Shown here: positions 38,930 to 47,702 of the stretch, one piece after another
How positions within the stretch are numbered: the first letter of the stretch is position 1
How the letters are laid out: each line of letters starts with the position of its first letter
Source of the DNA: Mesorhizobium sp.
Lineage (GTDB): Bacteria; Pseudomonadota; Alphaproteobacteria; Rhizobiales; Rhizobiaceae
Reading direction: 5' to 3'
Length of the DNA: 52,887 bases
Assembly (NCBI GenBank): GCA_004963905.1
Contig: SUGL01000041.1
Coordinates: 1-52,887, forward strand
Made by a program: the position numbers and the translations under genes
The notes under the pieces: model-generated
Database searches by the model: none
Told to the model about the DNA's origin: nothing
Seen by the model: only the letters and a program-made list of their open reading frames with translations

Positions 38930-39814
38930 TCAATCGGCGAGGCGGATATCCGCATCCGCGGCACAATAAGGTGCGTAGCGGAAATCGCGGATGCGGACGG
39001 CCTCAGCGCCGCGCCAGTCGATCAGCACGAAGCCGCGCACCGCATCGTCCGCCTGCGGGTTGCGGATCAGGATCGCCGGCTGGCCGTCGACGAAGCCGAG
39101 CGACAGCGCCCAGTCGCTGACGCGGTCGTAATTGCCGAAATAGGTCGAGGCCTGTTTCTTGCCGCTGAGCCGGGTGCGGTTCACGACTTCGAGCTCGATG
39201 TCTTCGGCGATCAGCGCCCTGACGGCGTCGAAGTCGCGTGCGTTGAACAGGTCGATGTAGCGGCGCAACCGGCGCTCTTCTTCCGGATCGAGCTTCGGGA
39301 TGGCCATGTCATCCGGCGCCGATGCCAGCGCCTTCAGCTCCGCCCGGCCGCGATGCAGTGCCGCCTTGGTGGCGGCAAGCGTCGCGCCCGTCACCTCGCA
39401 GGTCTCATGCAGGCTTAGGCCGAGCACGTCGACCAGGATCACCGCGCTGCGCTGCGCCAGCGTAAGCTGCATGAAGCTGCGCAGGCTCGCCGCCGCCGCG
39501 AGCCGCGTCTCCGCGCTGGCGGAGAGGTCTTCTATCTCGGTCATGTCGGCTTCGGTCATGCGCGAGCGCTCCCGCTGGCGGCGGCGCAGATGATCCTGCG
39601 CCGCATTATGGGCGATGCGGAACAGCCACTGCTCGGGACGCTCGACCGTGGCGCCGCCATCGTGAGCATCAAGTGCCTTCACCACCGCCTCCTGCACGAT
39701 GTCCTCGCCCTCGATCGCCGAGCCGGCCATGCGTGCGGCATAGCGGTGCAATTTCGGCCGCAGGTCGACAAGTATGGCTTCAAGCGCCGCGCGATCGAAT
39801 TTCGCTGTGCTCAT
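38930..39814 (-). CDS. ECF-type sigma factor with SnoaL-like C-terminal domain
   Basis: RNA polymerase sigma factor of 294 residues. Region 2 is about residues 15-80 (HRYAARMAGSAIEGEDIVQE, then PEQWLFRIAHNAAQDHLRRR) and region 4 about 110-165 (LTLAQRSAVILVDVLGLS, then TLAATKAALHRGRAEL). A C-terminal SnoaL-like domain (about 185-290) replaces a separate anti-sigma factor, as in the SigJ/ECF41 type. ATG 39814 follows GAGG; the GTG upstream is less likely. A 106-residue protein gene lies 48 bp upstream on the same strand and is probably cotranscribed. Confidence 0.9.
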   Translation of the reverse strand: MSTAKFDRAALEAILVDLRPKLHRYAARMAGSAIEGEDIVQEAVVKALDAHDGGATVERPEQWLFRIAHNAAQDHLRRRQRERSRMTEADMTEIEDLSASAETRLAAAASLRSFMQLTLAQRSAVILVDVLGLSLHETCEVTGATLAATKAALHRGRAELKALASAPDDMAIPKLDPEEERRLRRYIDLFNARDFDAVRALIAEDIELEVVNRTRLSGKKQASTYFGNYDRVSDWALSLGFVDGQPAILIRNPQADDAVRGFVLIDWRGAEAVRIRDFRYAPYCAADADIRLAD

Positions 39815-39862
39815 TCGCCTCACTCTCGCATCGCCGGTCTGCCCGGCCGTGGCGCGCCCTTG

Positions 39863-40183
39863 TCAGGCCGGGACCGCCTGGTCGGCGTTGGCCAGCATAC
39901 GATAATTGCCGACGATCTTCGCGACCGACCTGACAAGCGGTGTCGAGCGCCGCCCGGCGTGATCCGCGCCGAAGGCCTTGAACGCTTTGAGCTCAGTGAG
40001 CGCCGAACTGTCCGTTTCATAACCGACGATGTGGACGAACTCGCCATTCCCCAGTTCGAGCACCAGGTAGCGCACTGACTGAGGCGCGGTTTCATTCAGC
40101 GCCTCGAACACCTTTGCCACCAGCGCCCTGTTCTCGGCGATGCCGGCGTCCTTCACACCGTAGCGGATGAGATTGTAGTTCAT
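39863..40183 (-). CDS. Small protein, possibly ABM-like dimeric alpha/beta fold
   Basis: A 106-residue protein starting at ATG 40183 with AGGAG upstream. Residues 1-70 (MNYNLIRYGVK, then RYLVLELGNGEFVHIVGYE) suggest a ferredoxin-like alpha/beta fold such as antibiotic-biosynthesis monooxygenase-type proteins, but I cannot name a family with confidence. It precedes the ECF sigma factor gene by 48 bp, so the two probably share a transcript and a stress response. Confidence 0.75.
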   Translation of the reverse strand: MNYNLIRYGVKDAGIAENRALVAKVFEALNETAPQSVRYLVLELGNGEFVHIVGYETDSSALTELKAFKAFGADHAGRRSTPLVRSVAKIVGNYRMLANADQAVPA

Positions 40184-40344
40184 GGTCGTCTCCTGATTGA
40201 TGGGTTGCTGGATGAAGACGATCCGGGTGGGCGAAAGGATTCGCAGGTTGCGAAAGATCTTTTGAAGGCTGGGCAGGAGCGAAAGCTGCGCCGTCGCGAT
40301 CCTTCGCGCCCGCCGACTTGTCAAGGATTTGGCTGCCACACCCG

Positions 40345-42003
40345 TCAGCCAACCGCGCCCGCCGCCGCTCTTCCGGCGCTGCGTCCTGAAAAAATGCAGC
40401 CGCCCAGAAAAGTGCCTTCCAGCGCCGCGTAGCCATGCACGCCGCCGCCGCCGAAGCCGGCGACCTCGCCGACGGCGTAGAGCCCCGGCACCGGCTGGCC
40501 GGCGGCATCGAGCACGCGGCTGTCGAGATCGGTCTGCAGACCGCCCAACGTCTTGCGGGTGAGCACGTTGAGGCGGACTGCGATCAGCGGACCATTCGCC
40601 GGATCGAGCATCTTGTGCGGCTTGGCGGTGCGGATCAGCCTGTCGCCGAGATAGGCGCGGGCGCCGCGCAGCGCAGTGATCTGCGCGTCCTTGGAGAACG
40701 GGTTGTCGAGCTGCATGTCGCGGGCGCGGATCTCGCGTTCGACCTGCACCACATCGAGCAGCGGTTCGCCGCCGGCAAGCGCGTTCATCCGCGCCACCAG
40801 TTTAGGCAGCTCGGCCTCGACGATGAAATCCTCGCCCTTCTCCATGAAGGCTTTCACCGGTCCCGGAATGCCGCTGGTGGCGCGGCCCAGCACTTGGCGC
40901 CAGCTCTTTCCCGTGAGGTCGGGGTTCTGCTCGGAGCCCGACAGCGCGAACTCCTTCTGGATGATCTTCCTGGTCAGGATGAACCAGGAATAGTCGAAGC
41001 CGGTGCCCATGATGTGGCTGAGCGTGGCCAGCGTATCGAAGCCGGGATAGAGCGGTACCGGCAGCCGTTTTCCGCGCGCGTCGAGCCAGAGCGAGGATGG
41101 GCCTGGCAGGATGCGGATCGCGTGCTCGGTCCAGATCGGCGCCCAGTTCTTGATGCCTTCGACATAGTGCCACATGCGGTCGCGGTTGATGATCGAACCA
41201 CCCGCCGCTTCCGCGATCGCCAGCATGCGGCCGTCGACATGGTCCGGCACGCCGGTGATCATGCGCTTCGGCGGCGCGCCCAGGCGCTGCGGCCAGTTCC
41301 TGCGCACCAGCTGGTGATTGCCGCCGATGCCGCCGGAAGCGACGATCACCGCTTGTGCGCAGAGCTCGAAATCGCCGACGACGTCGCGCGAGCTCTTGCG
41401 GCCGCGGTCGACATTGCTTGGCTCCAGCACGTCGCCGCGCACGCCGGTGACGGTGTTGCCGGCGCGGACGATCTCGTTGACCCGGTGGCGGAACTTGAAC
41501 CGGACCAGCCCGCGCTTTTCCGCTTCGCGCACGCGCAGGACGAAAGGTTCGATCACGCCGGGTCCGGTGCCCCAGGTGACGTGGAAGCGCGGCACCGAAT
41601 TGCCGTGGCCGACGGCATTGCCGCCGCCGCGCTCGGCCCAGCCGACCACGGGGAAGAATTTTAAGCCCCGCTCGATCAGCCAGGAGCGTTTTTCTCCGGC
41701 GGCGAAGCCGACATAGGCTTCCGCCCATTTGCGCGGCCAGAAATCCTCCGGCCGGTCGAAGGCGGCGGTGCCCATCCAGTCCTCGAGCGCGAGGTCGTGC
41801 GAATCGCGGATGCGCATGCGCCGCTGCTCGGGCGAATCGACCAGGAAAAGCCCGCCGAACGACCAGAAGGCCTGGCCGCCCAGCGATTGCTCCGGCTCCT
41901 GGTCGACGATGATGATCTTTCTGCCGGCCTCGGCCAACTCGGCCGCGGCGACGAGACCGGCGAGCCCCGCGCCGACGATGATGACGTCCGCGTCGTCAGC
42001 CAT
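40345..42003 (-). CDS. FAD-binding dehydrogenase (ketosteroid dehydrogenase/fumarate reductase type)
   Basis: A 552-residue flavoprotein. The N-terminal dinucleotide motif is VIIVGAGLAGLVAAAELAEAG, with the Glu/Asp acceptor in IIIVDQEPEQSLGGQAFW. A second FAD segment AVIVASGGIGGN is in the middle, and the C-terminal GLYAVGEVAGFGGGGVHGY with ALEGTFLGGCIFSGR closes the FAD domain. This arrangement is of the fumarate reductase/KsdD superfamily, annotated simply as FAD-binding dehydrogenase in rhizobia. No heme domain or export signal is seen, so it is cytoplasmic. Substrate unknown. Confidence 0.9.
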   Translation of the reverse strand: MADDADVIIVGAGLAGLVAAAELAEAGRKIIIVDQEPEQSLGGQAFWSFGGLFLVDSPEQRRMRIRDSHDLALEDWMGTAAFDRPEDFWPRKWAEAYVGFAAGEKRSWLIERGLKFFPVVGWAERGGGNAVGHGNSVPRFHVTWGTGPGVIEPFVLRVREAEKRGLVRFKFRHRVNEIVRAGNTVTGVRGDVLEPSNVDRGRKSSRDVVGDFELCAQAVIVASGGIGGNHQLVRRNWPQRLGAPPKRMITGVPDHVDGRMLAIAEAAGGSIINRDRMWHYVEGIKNWAPIWTEHAIRILPGPSSLWLDARGKRLPVPLYPGFDTLATLSHIMGTGFDYSWFILTRKIIQKEFALSGSEQNPDLTGKSWRQVLGRATSGIPGPVKAFMEKGEDFIVEAELPKLVARMNALAGGEPLLDVVQVEREIRARDMQLDNPFSKDAQITALRGARAYLGDRLIRTAKPHKMLDPANGPLIAVRLNVLTRKTLGGLQTDLDSRVLDAAGQPVPGLYAVGEVAGFGGGGVHGYAALEGTFLGGCIFSGRSAGRAAAGAVG

Positions 42004-42036
42004 ATTTTCTCCCCCAAGCCGTCCTTTGGCGATCTC

Positions 42037-43023
42037 TCAGACTGGTTCCCAGCCGTCCTTGTTGCCGGCGCGGAAGATGGCGTCGATGACCTTCTGGTTG
42101 AGCACCGATTCCTCCAGCGTGAAGACGCGGTCCTTGCCGCCCTGGGCGGCGCGCGCGAAGGTCTCGACCTCCAGCCGATACTGCTGCGTGCCGGGGAAGC
42201 GGAACACCTGCGCCTCGGTGTGGTTCTGGTTGTGCAGCTCGATGCGATGGTGGTCGTAGAGTCCGGCATTGAAGGGCGAGAACACTTCGATGAAACCCTT
42301 CTCGCCGTGGAACACCATCACCTGGCGCGCCGCCATCTGCGTCGACAGGTAAAAGGACAGTTCGAAGTCGCCGAAATCGGCGCGGATCGAGGAATAAATG
42401 TCGGTGCCGAAGGTCTTGTCGCGCTCGATCGTCGCCTGCACCCGGAGCGGCTCCTTGCCGGTCGAAAAGCGCGTTGACACCGTCGGGTAGACACCGATGT
42501 CCGGCAGCGCGCCGCCGCCGAGATCGAGCTTGTTGCGCATGTTGTTGGGGTCGACATTGTAATAGGAAAATGCGCCTTGCACATGGCGCAGCCGGCCGAT
42601 GGCGCCGCTGGCGATGAGATCGCGCACCTTGAGCCACTGCGGGTGGTAGACGACCATGAAGGCCTCGCACACCAGCACCTTCTTCTCATCGCGCAGCTTG
42701 ATCAGCGGCGGAATGTCCTTGGCGTCGAGTGCCAGGGGCTTTTCGACCAGCACATGTTTTCCCGCTTGGATCGCCTTCGCCGTCCACTCGACATGCTGCG
42801 AGGTGGGCAGTGGGATATAGACGCCGTCGACCTCCTTGGAAGCGAGCAATTCCTCATAGGAGCCGAAAGCATGGCGGGCGCCGAAGCGGTCGGCAAGCGC
42901 GCGCGCCTTCGACAGATCGCGGCTGGCGATCGCCGAGAGCACGCCGTTTTCCGAGTCCACGATCGCCGGCAAAAGCTGCTCGCGGCCGATCTTGGCCGTC
43001 GACAGAACACCCCATCGGAACAT
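42037..43023 (-). CDS. Gfo/Idh/MocA-family oxidoreductase
   Basis: A 328-residue NAD(P)-dependent sugar-type dehydrogenase. The Rossmann part (residues 1-120) starts FRWGVLSTAKIGREQLLPAI and has the EKPLALDAKD motif with the conserved lysine. The C-terminal alpha/beta substrate domain has GGGALPDIGVYPT. Its stop is 33 bp after the start codon of the FAD dehydrogenase gene upstream in the map, so on the minus strand it precedes that gene and may share its transcript. Substrate unknown. Confidence 0.92.
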   Translation of the reverse strand: MFRWGVLSTAKIGREQLLPAIVDSENGVLSAIASRDLSKARALADRFGARHAFGSYEELLASKEVDGVYIPLPTSQHVEWTAKAIQAGKHVLVEKPLALDAKDIPPLIKLRDEKKVLVCEAFMVVYHPQWLKVRDLIASGAIGRLRHVQGAFSYYNVDPNNMRNKLDLGGGALPDIGVYPTVSTRFSTGKEPLRVQATIERDKTFGTDIYSSIRADFGDFELSFYLSTQMAARQVMVFHGEKGFIEVFSPFNAGLYDHHRIELHNQNHTEAQVFRFPGTQQYRLEVETFARAAQGGKDRVFTLEESVLNQKVIDAIFRAGNKDGWEPV

Positions 43024-43109
43024 TGCGCTTCTCCATGTCGGTCACATCGATGGAGGTGTGCCCCAATTCCGGAGAAAAGCCAATGCAGGCGCGGGTCACA
43101 AAGCGCCTT

Positions 43110-43266
43110 CGTCATCCTCGGGCTTGACCCGAGGATCCATTCCGTGACCAGTGACTTAAAGTGCAAAGGTGCAGAATTCTGTAACCGTTGCAACGCCTTA
43201 GCGTCACGGAATGGATCCTAGGGTCTGCGCGCGTCGCTTCGCTCCTAGCTTCGCCCTAGGATGACG
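43110..43266. repeat. Nested palindromic intergenic repeat (family C)
   Basis: About 157 bp with outer inverted ends CGTCATCCT/AGGATGACG and an inner inverted repeat GATCCATTCCGTGAC/GTCACGGAATGGATC. The right part contains GGGTCTGCGCGCGTCGCTTCG, also seen in inverted orientation at 52834-52887. It lies between the Gfo/Idh/MocA gene and the YceI gene. This looks like a mosaic rhizobial intergenic element. Confidence 0.85.
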
Positions 43267-43290
43267 AACCCGAGAAGGCGGGGCTAAGAA

Positions 43291-43866
43291 CTAACCTCTT
43301 CTGCCCGTCAGCGTCATGTCGAAGTCGACGACGTTGGAATAGAGCGGCGTGCCGACATCCATGCCGTAGCGTGAGCGCAGCACCTTGCCGGTGACGTGGA
43401 ACTTGATGGTCCCTGACTTCAATCCACCCAGCTCGGCGGTGAACTTTTCCGAAAACGTCTTGCCGCGGGCCGTCAGACGGCCGGTGACCAGGGCCGTCGT
43501 GTCGCCGGTGCGTGTCACGTTTGTGGAGCGGAACTGGATCTCCGGGCTGTTGGCCGCGTCGAAGACCGCGTCGGAGCGCAGGAAGGCGTCGATGCGGCCC
43601 TGGCCGGTGCCGACGCTTTCGGGATAGATGGTGAGGTCGACCTTCGAGCGGCTGACATCGCTGTTGTCGATGCGGATCGTGCCCTTGAAGCGGCCGAAAG
43701 CGCCGTCGAAGCCGCCGCCGCCGGCCTTGCCGATGGTGAAGCGAATCGAGGAGGCCGACGGGCTGATCGTGTAGCTGCCGGCGGCCTCGCTGAGCGCCAC
43801 TGCGGCGTAGACGGGCATGGCAAGGCAAGCGGCAACAGCCGCCAATCCGAGGATGCGCGTATGCAT
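43291..43866 (-). CDS. YceI-family periplasmic protein
   Basis: A 191-residue exported lipocalin-like protein that in the family binds polyisoprenoids. The signal peptide (ILGLAAVAACLAMPVYA) is followed by the YceI fold: SYTISPSASSIRFTIGK, GRFKGTIRIDNSD and SRYGMDVGTPLYSNVVDF. ATG 43866 is preferred to the longer frame. It lies 67 bp after a cytochrome b561 gene on the same strand, a common pairing in proteobacteria. Confidence 0.92.
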   Translation of the reverse strand: MHTRILGLAAVAACLAMPVYAAVALSEAAGSYTISPSASSIRFTIGKAGGGGFDGAFGRFKGTIRIDNSDVSRSKVDLTIYPESVGTGQGRIDAFLRSDAVFDAANSPEIQFRSTNVTRTGDTTALVTGRLTARGKTFSEKFTAELGGLKSGTIKFHVTGKVLRSRYGMDVGTPLYSNVVDFDMTLTGRRG

Positions 43867-43933
43867 GGAAATGTGTCCTATCCTGAGCCAGCGCATTGCT
43901 GTCTTCCCGCCACCAACGAACGGGCGGCCCGCT

Positions 43934-44506
43934 CTATTCCCGGGCTGACGAAGGTGTGATCATACGCGTGAGCACGCTGTCGCGCAGCAGGAAATGGTGG
44001 CGAAGCGCCGCCGCTGTATGCAACGCCACCAGCGCGATGCCGGCATAGGCGAGATACCAATGCGTCGCCAACCAGAAGCTTTCGGCGGCGTCGGATTCGG
44101 TAAGCGGCAGGTTGGGCATGACGAACTGGTTGAACGGCATTGTCGGGATTTCCAGCGTCGAGACCGAAACCAGCGCCCAGCCGGAGAGCGGCAGGGCGAC
44201 CTGGAAGGCATAGAGCGCGAAATGCGCGAGCGGCGCCGCCTTGCGCTCCAATGTTCCGACAGAAGGCGGGAGTGCCGGCACCGCATTGCCGAGCCGCCAG
44301 GCAATGCGCAGGATGATCAGGCCAAGCAGCAGGAAGCCGAAGGACTTGTGCAGCTGGATCAGCTCGAAGGAGGTGCGCTGGCTTTCGATCCGCATCATCA
44401 CGAAGCCGAGCACGAACTGGCCGATGAAGATGATGCCGATCAGCCAGTGGAGGATGATCATCGCCCAGCCGTAGCGGGTGGAGGTGTTGGTGATGGATGA
44501 TCGCAT
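43934..44506 (-). CDS. Cytochrome b561 (prokaryotic CybB type)
   Basis: A 190-residue di-heme membrane cytochrome with four helices. Heme-ligand histidines are visible in WAMIILHWLIGIIFIG, IQLHKSFGFLLLGLI and the C-terminal IALVALHTAAALRHHFLL, with a further His in ATHWYLAYAG. It moves electrons from the quinone pool to periplasmic partners in the family, or acts in superoxide removal. It precedes the YceI gene on the same strand. Confidence 0.92.
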   Translation of the reverse strand: MRSSITNTSTRYGWAMIILHWLIGIIFIGQFVLGFVMMRIESQRTSFELIQLHKSFGFLLLGLIILRIAWRLGNAVPALPPSVGTLERKAAPLAHFALYAFQVALPLSGWALVSVSTLEIPTMPFNQFVMPNLPLTESDAAESFWLATHWYLAYAGIALVALHTAAALRHHFLLRDSVLTRMITPSSARE

Positions 44507-44585
44507 GGCCGAAGAACGCCGCCGAGATCAGCTTTCTTCCGAAGTATCCTATGCCTTGTCCCCCAGACAATTCCAGACGCCGGCG

Positions 44586-44755
44586 CCGCCCCTCATTGCC
44601 CTGCCGGGCATTTCTCCCCGTGAACGGTGAGAAAGGGGCTGGCCGCGACGCTGGCGTTCTTTCTTGCAGCGTTGGCGATTGGCGAAACCGCCGGCGACAG
44701 CGCCCTTCTCCCCGTTCAACGGGGAGAAGATGCCGGCAGGCAGATGAGGGGCAGC
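44586..44755. repeat. Large palindromic intergenic repeat (family B), copy 1
   Basis: About 170 bp with terminal inverted repeats: GCCCCTCAT and TGCCGGGCA near the left end mirror TGCCGGCAGG and ATGAGGGGC near the right. The ends flank a core containing TTGCAGCGTTGGCGATTGGCG. A second copy is at 46878-47031. It fills most of the 318-bp gap between the cytochrome b561 and LysR genes, in which I see no gene. Confidence 0.85.
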
Positions 44756-44824
44756 GCCAGCGTTGAAAGGATTTTGCGATCAGTGCTGAATTGATAGCCC
44801 GCTATAGCGGTCTCCAACGATCGC

Positions 44825-45715
44825 CTACCCGCCCACCTTGAAGAAGTCCACGAACGCCCTCAGCGCCGGCCGCATCTGGCGGCGGCTCGGATAGTAGACG
44901 AAGAAGCCGTCGAAGGCCGGACACCAGTCCTCCAGCACGCGGATCAGCTTTCCGTCGGCAAGTGCCGCCCGGACATAGGGCTCGAAGACGAAGGCAAGCC
45001 CGGCGCCGTCGACCGCCGCTTGCGCGATCAGATGGTCCTCGTCGAGGATCAGCGGCCCCTGCGCCGCGATTTCGATCTGCTCGCCGTCCTTTTCGAATTC
45101 CCAGCGGTAAAGAATGCCGCTGGAGAAGCGAAAGCGCAGGCAGCGATGGTCGGCGAGGTCGCGCGGATGGCGCGGTTTCGGCATGGCAGCGAAATAGGAG
45201 GGCGCGCCGACCACCGCGCCGCGAATGTCTGGACCGATGCGCACCGCGATCATGTCGCGCTGCAGGCTCTCGCCGAGCCGCACACCGGCGTCGAAGCCGC
45301 CTTCGACCACATCGGTGAAACGGTCTTCTATGACGATCTCCAGCACGATGTCGGGATAGGCGGCGGCAAAGGCGGCGAGTCGTGGCGTCAGCACCAGATG
45401 CGCGGCGGTGCGCGGCACGGTCAGCCGCAGGTTGCCGGCAGGCCGGTCGCGCGCCTCGACCGCCGTCTCCAGCGCCAGGTCGATCTCGGACAGCGCCGGC
45501 CGCAGCCGTTCGAGCAACTGCGCGCCTTCTTCGGTCGGCGCGACGCTGCGCGTGCTGCGCGCTAGGAGCCGCACGCCGAGCCTAGCTTCCAGGCTCGACA
45601 CCGCGTGGCTGACCGCCGACGGCGCAATGCCAAGCTCGCGCGCGGCACCGCGAAAACTGGCGCATTGCGCGACGGTGGCGAGCACGGCGAGTTGGGACAG
45701 GTTGGTGCGGTTCAT
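44825..45715 (-). CDS. LysR-family transcriptional regulator
   Basis: A 296-residue regulator. The helix-turn-helix is at residues 1-60 (FRGAARELGIAPSAVSHAV, then SSLEARLGVRLLARST) and the ligand-binding domain at about 90-290. It is similar in layout to the LysR gene at 6772-7671. It is divergent from an aldo/keto reductase gene 96 bp away and probably controls it. A small palindrome CTATTTTATAG (45720-45730) lies just upstream of its start. Inducer unknown. Confidence 0.93.
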   Translation of the reverse strand: MNRTNLSQLAVLATVAQCASFRGAARELGIAPSAVSHAVSSLEARLGVRLLARSTRSVAPTEEGAQLLERLRPALSEIDLALETAVEARDRPAGNLRLTVPRTAAHLVLTPRLAAFAAAYPDIVLEIVIEDRFTDVVEGGFDAGVRLGESLQRDMIAVRIGPDIRGAVVGAPSYFAAMPKPRHPRDLADHRCLRFRFSSGILYRWEFEKDGEQIEIAAQGPLILDEDHLIAQAAVDGAGLAFVFEPYVRAALADGKLIRVLEDWCPAFDGFFVYYPSRRQMRPALRAFVDFFKVGG

Positions 45716-45811
45716 TGATCTATTTTATAGAGCAAGCCGTACAAAAGAGACAGAATTATCGAACGCTCTGCGAGGCGCTATCTCTTCCTCATCGCAACAA
45801 GGAGATGCGCC

Positions 45812-46807
45812 ATGCAAACCCGCAAACTAGGAACTGAACTCGAAGTCTTCCCCGTCGGCCTCGGCTGCATGGGCATGAGCTTCGGCTATGGCGGCCAGCC
45901 GGAGGCCGAGGCGATCGCCACGCTGCGCCGCGCCGTCGAGATCGGCGTCAACTTCTTCGACACCGCCGAGGTCTATGGGCCTTTCGAGAACGAGATGCTG
46001 CTCGGCAAGGCGCTGAAGCCGGTGCGTGACAAGGTCACCATCGCCACCAAATTCGGCTTCAAGATTTCCGAGCACGGGTCGGGCACCGACCGCATGATCG
46101 GCGTCGACAGCCGCCCCGAGCATGTCAAGGCGGTGGCGGAAGCCTCGCTGAAGCGTCTCGATACCGACGTCATCGACCTCTACTACCAGCACCGCGTCGA
46201 TCCGAACGTGCCGATCGAGGAAACGGTCGGCGCCATGGCCGAGCTGGTGCGCGAAGGCAAGGTGCGGGCGCTGGGCCTGTCGGAAGTGAGCGGAGCGACG
46301 CTGCGCCGGGCGCATGCCGTGCATCCGATCGCCGCCGTGCAGAGCGAATATTCGCTGTGGAGCCGCGACCCGGAGGACGAGGTCTTCGCCGTCTGCCGCG
46401 AGCTCGGCATCGGCTTCGTCCCCTATAGCCCGCTCGGCCGCGGCCTGCTCACCGGCACCATCGCCAAGCCGGATGCGCTCGGCGCCGGCGACTGGCGCCT
46501 GACCCTGCCGCGCTTCCAGGCCGAAGCCATGGAAGCCAACAATGCCGTCATCGCGGTGCTGGAAAAGATGGCGGCCGAGAAAGGCGTCACGCCGGCGCAG
46601 CTGGCGCTCGCCTGGGTGCTGCACCAGGGCGATTTCATCGTGCCGATCCCCGGCGCGCGAAAGATCCGCCACCTGGAGCAGAACACGGCGGCGGCCGGGA
46701 TCGAGCTGAGCGCGGCCGAAGTTGCGGCGATCGGCGACGCGCTGTCGCCCGACAAGGTGGTCGGCAAGCGCTATACGGAGGAGCTGCTGGCGCTGGTGAA
46801 CGGGTGA
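45812..46807 (+). CDS. Aldo/keto reductase (AKR13-like)
   Basis: A 331-residue NADPH-dependent aldo/keto reductase. Motifs are GLGCMGMSFGYGG, the catalytic Tyr in FFDTAEVYGPFENE, Lys in VTIATKFGFK and His in DLYYQHRVDPNVPIEE. The NADP-binding IVPIPGARKIRHLEQN is near the C-terminus. This type reduces aldehydes such as methylglyoxal in several bacteria. It has AAGGAG upstream and is divergent from the LysR gene. A strong terminator follows at 46834. Confidence 0.94.
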   Translation: MQTRKLGTELEVFPVGLGCMGMSFGYGGQPEAEAIATLRRAVEIGVNFFDTAEVYGPFENEMLLGKALKPVRDKVTIATKFGFKISEHGSGTDRMIGVDSRPEHVKAVAEASLKRLDTDVIDLYYQHRVDPNVPIEETVGAMAELVREGKVRALGLSEVSGATLRRAHAVHPIAAVQSEYSLWSRDPEDEVFAVCRELGIGFVPYSPLGRGLLTGTIAKPDALGAGDWRLTLPRFQAEAMEANNAVIAVLEKMAAEKGVTPAQLALAWVLHQGDFIVPIPGARKIRHLEQNTAAAGIELSAAEVAAIGDALSPDKVVGKRYTEELLALVNG

Positions 46808-46833
46808 AACCGGGTCACCGCACAATCAAGAGG

Positions 46834-46855
46834 GGGGCGCTTCGGCGCCCCTTTT
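46834..46855 (+). terminator. Intrinsic terminator after the aldo/keto reductase gene
   Basis: GGGGCGC-TTCG-GCGCCCC followed by TTTT: a 7-bp GC stem with a stable TTCG tetraloop and a T-run, 27 bp past the stop codon. Confidence 0.9.
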
Positions 46856-46877
46856 GTTGAAGGGTAGGCGCGAGGCG

Positions 46878-47031
46878 CCCCCCCTCTGTCCTGCCGGACA
46901 TCTCCCCCTCAAGGGGGGAGATTGGCAGTTTCGGCGCCCCGCTTGTCTTGCAGCGTTGAAGATTGGCGAAATCGCTGGCGACATCCGATCTCCCCCCTTG
47001 AGGGGGAGATGCCCGGCAGGGCAGAGGGGGG
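46878..47031. repeat. Large palindromic intergenic repeat (family B), copy 2
   Basis: About 154 bp with roughly 40-bp inverted ends: the left end reads CCCCCCTCTG, CTGCCGGACATCTCCCCCT, and the right end AGGGGGAGATGCCCGGCAG, CAGAGGGGGG. The core GCAGCGTTGAAGATTGGCG matches copy 1 at 44586. It lies between the terminator and the 3' end of the next gene. Confidence 0.88.
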
Positions 47032-47060
47032 TGCTGTCCCGCCGGCCGTCTCAACATTCT

Positions 47061-47663
47061 TCACCACGGCACCACACTGATCTCCGGCCAATACTCCTTG
47101 GCACGCTTCCCCTTCGCCTCATGCGTCCGCTGGTTATCCATCACCCGGTTCGGCGTGATGCGGAACGAGAAAATGTCGTCGAGCCCGAACGGCGTCACCA
47201 ATTCCAGCTCTCCGTCGCTGCCGTAGCGCACCCCGACCGCATGCGTCTTCGACGCAAAATAGCTGATGGATTCACTCGCGCTCGTGTAGCGCGGGCATTC
47301 CTGCCCGAACTTCACCGGATACCACAGATGCACCCGCGCCTGGTTGCGCACCTCGACCGGCAGCGCCAGCCCCTCGAAATGCTGCGCCGCCCGGCGGATC
47401 ACCGCATCCTCGGCCTCGTAGGAGAGGTCGGCACCGTCGAAATAGAACAGGTCGACATCCTTGATGCCGTAGCCCGGCGGTTTGCCGGTCAGGTGGTTCC
47501 AGACGCTGTTGTAGAGCGCGCCCGAGACGACCAGCCAATCCGGCAGCGCCAGCGCGCGAACGCGCGCCAGCGTTTCATTGAGCAGCGGGTCGGCCGCGAC
47601 GATGGCGAGGAAGGCCGCGCGCTGCTCTTTGAAGGAAAGGCCGGAATAACGGAGATGGTGCAT
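47061..47663 (-). CDS. Nucleotidyltransferase-like protein (NTP_transf_6/DUF925)
   Basis: A 200-residue cytoplasmic protein of the DUF925 nucleotidyltransferase group. Typical motifs are SGALYNSVWNHLTG, KDVDLFYFDGADLSYEAED with the paired aspartates, and VRNQARVHLWYPVKFG. The C-terminal DDIFSFRITPNRV fits the family. No partner gene is adjacent, and its stop lies near a family B repeat. Its transferred nucleotide and target are unknown. Confidence 0.88.
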   Translation of the reverse strand: MHHLRYSGLSFKEQRAAFLAIVAADPLLNETLARVRALALPDWLVVSGALYNSVWNHLTGKPPGYGIKDVDLFYFDGADLSYEAEDAVIRRAAQHFEGLALPVEVRNQARVHLWYPVKFGQECPRYTSASESISYFASKTHAVGVRYGSDGELELVTPFGLDDIFSFRITPNRVMDNQRTHEAKGKRAKEYWPEISVVPW

Positions 47664-47702
47664 CGCCCTTTGAAGGGCGATTCGCCACCTGCCGGCAATC
47701 CT

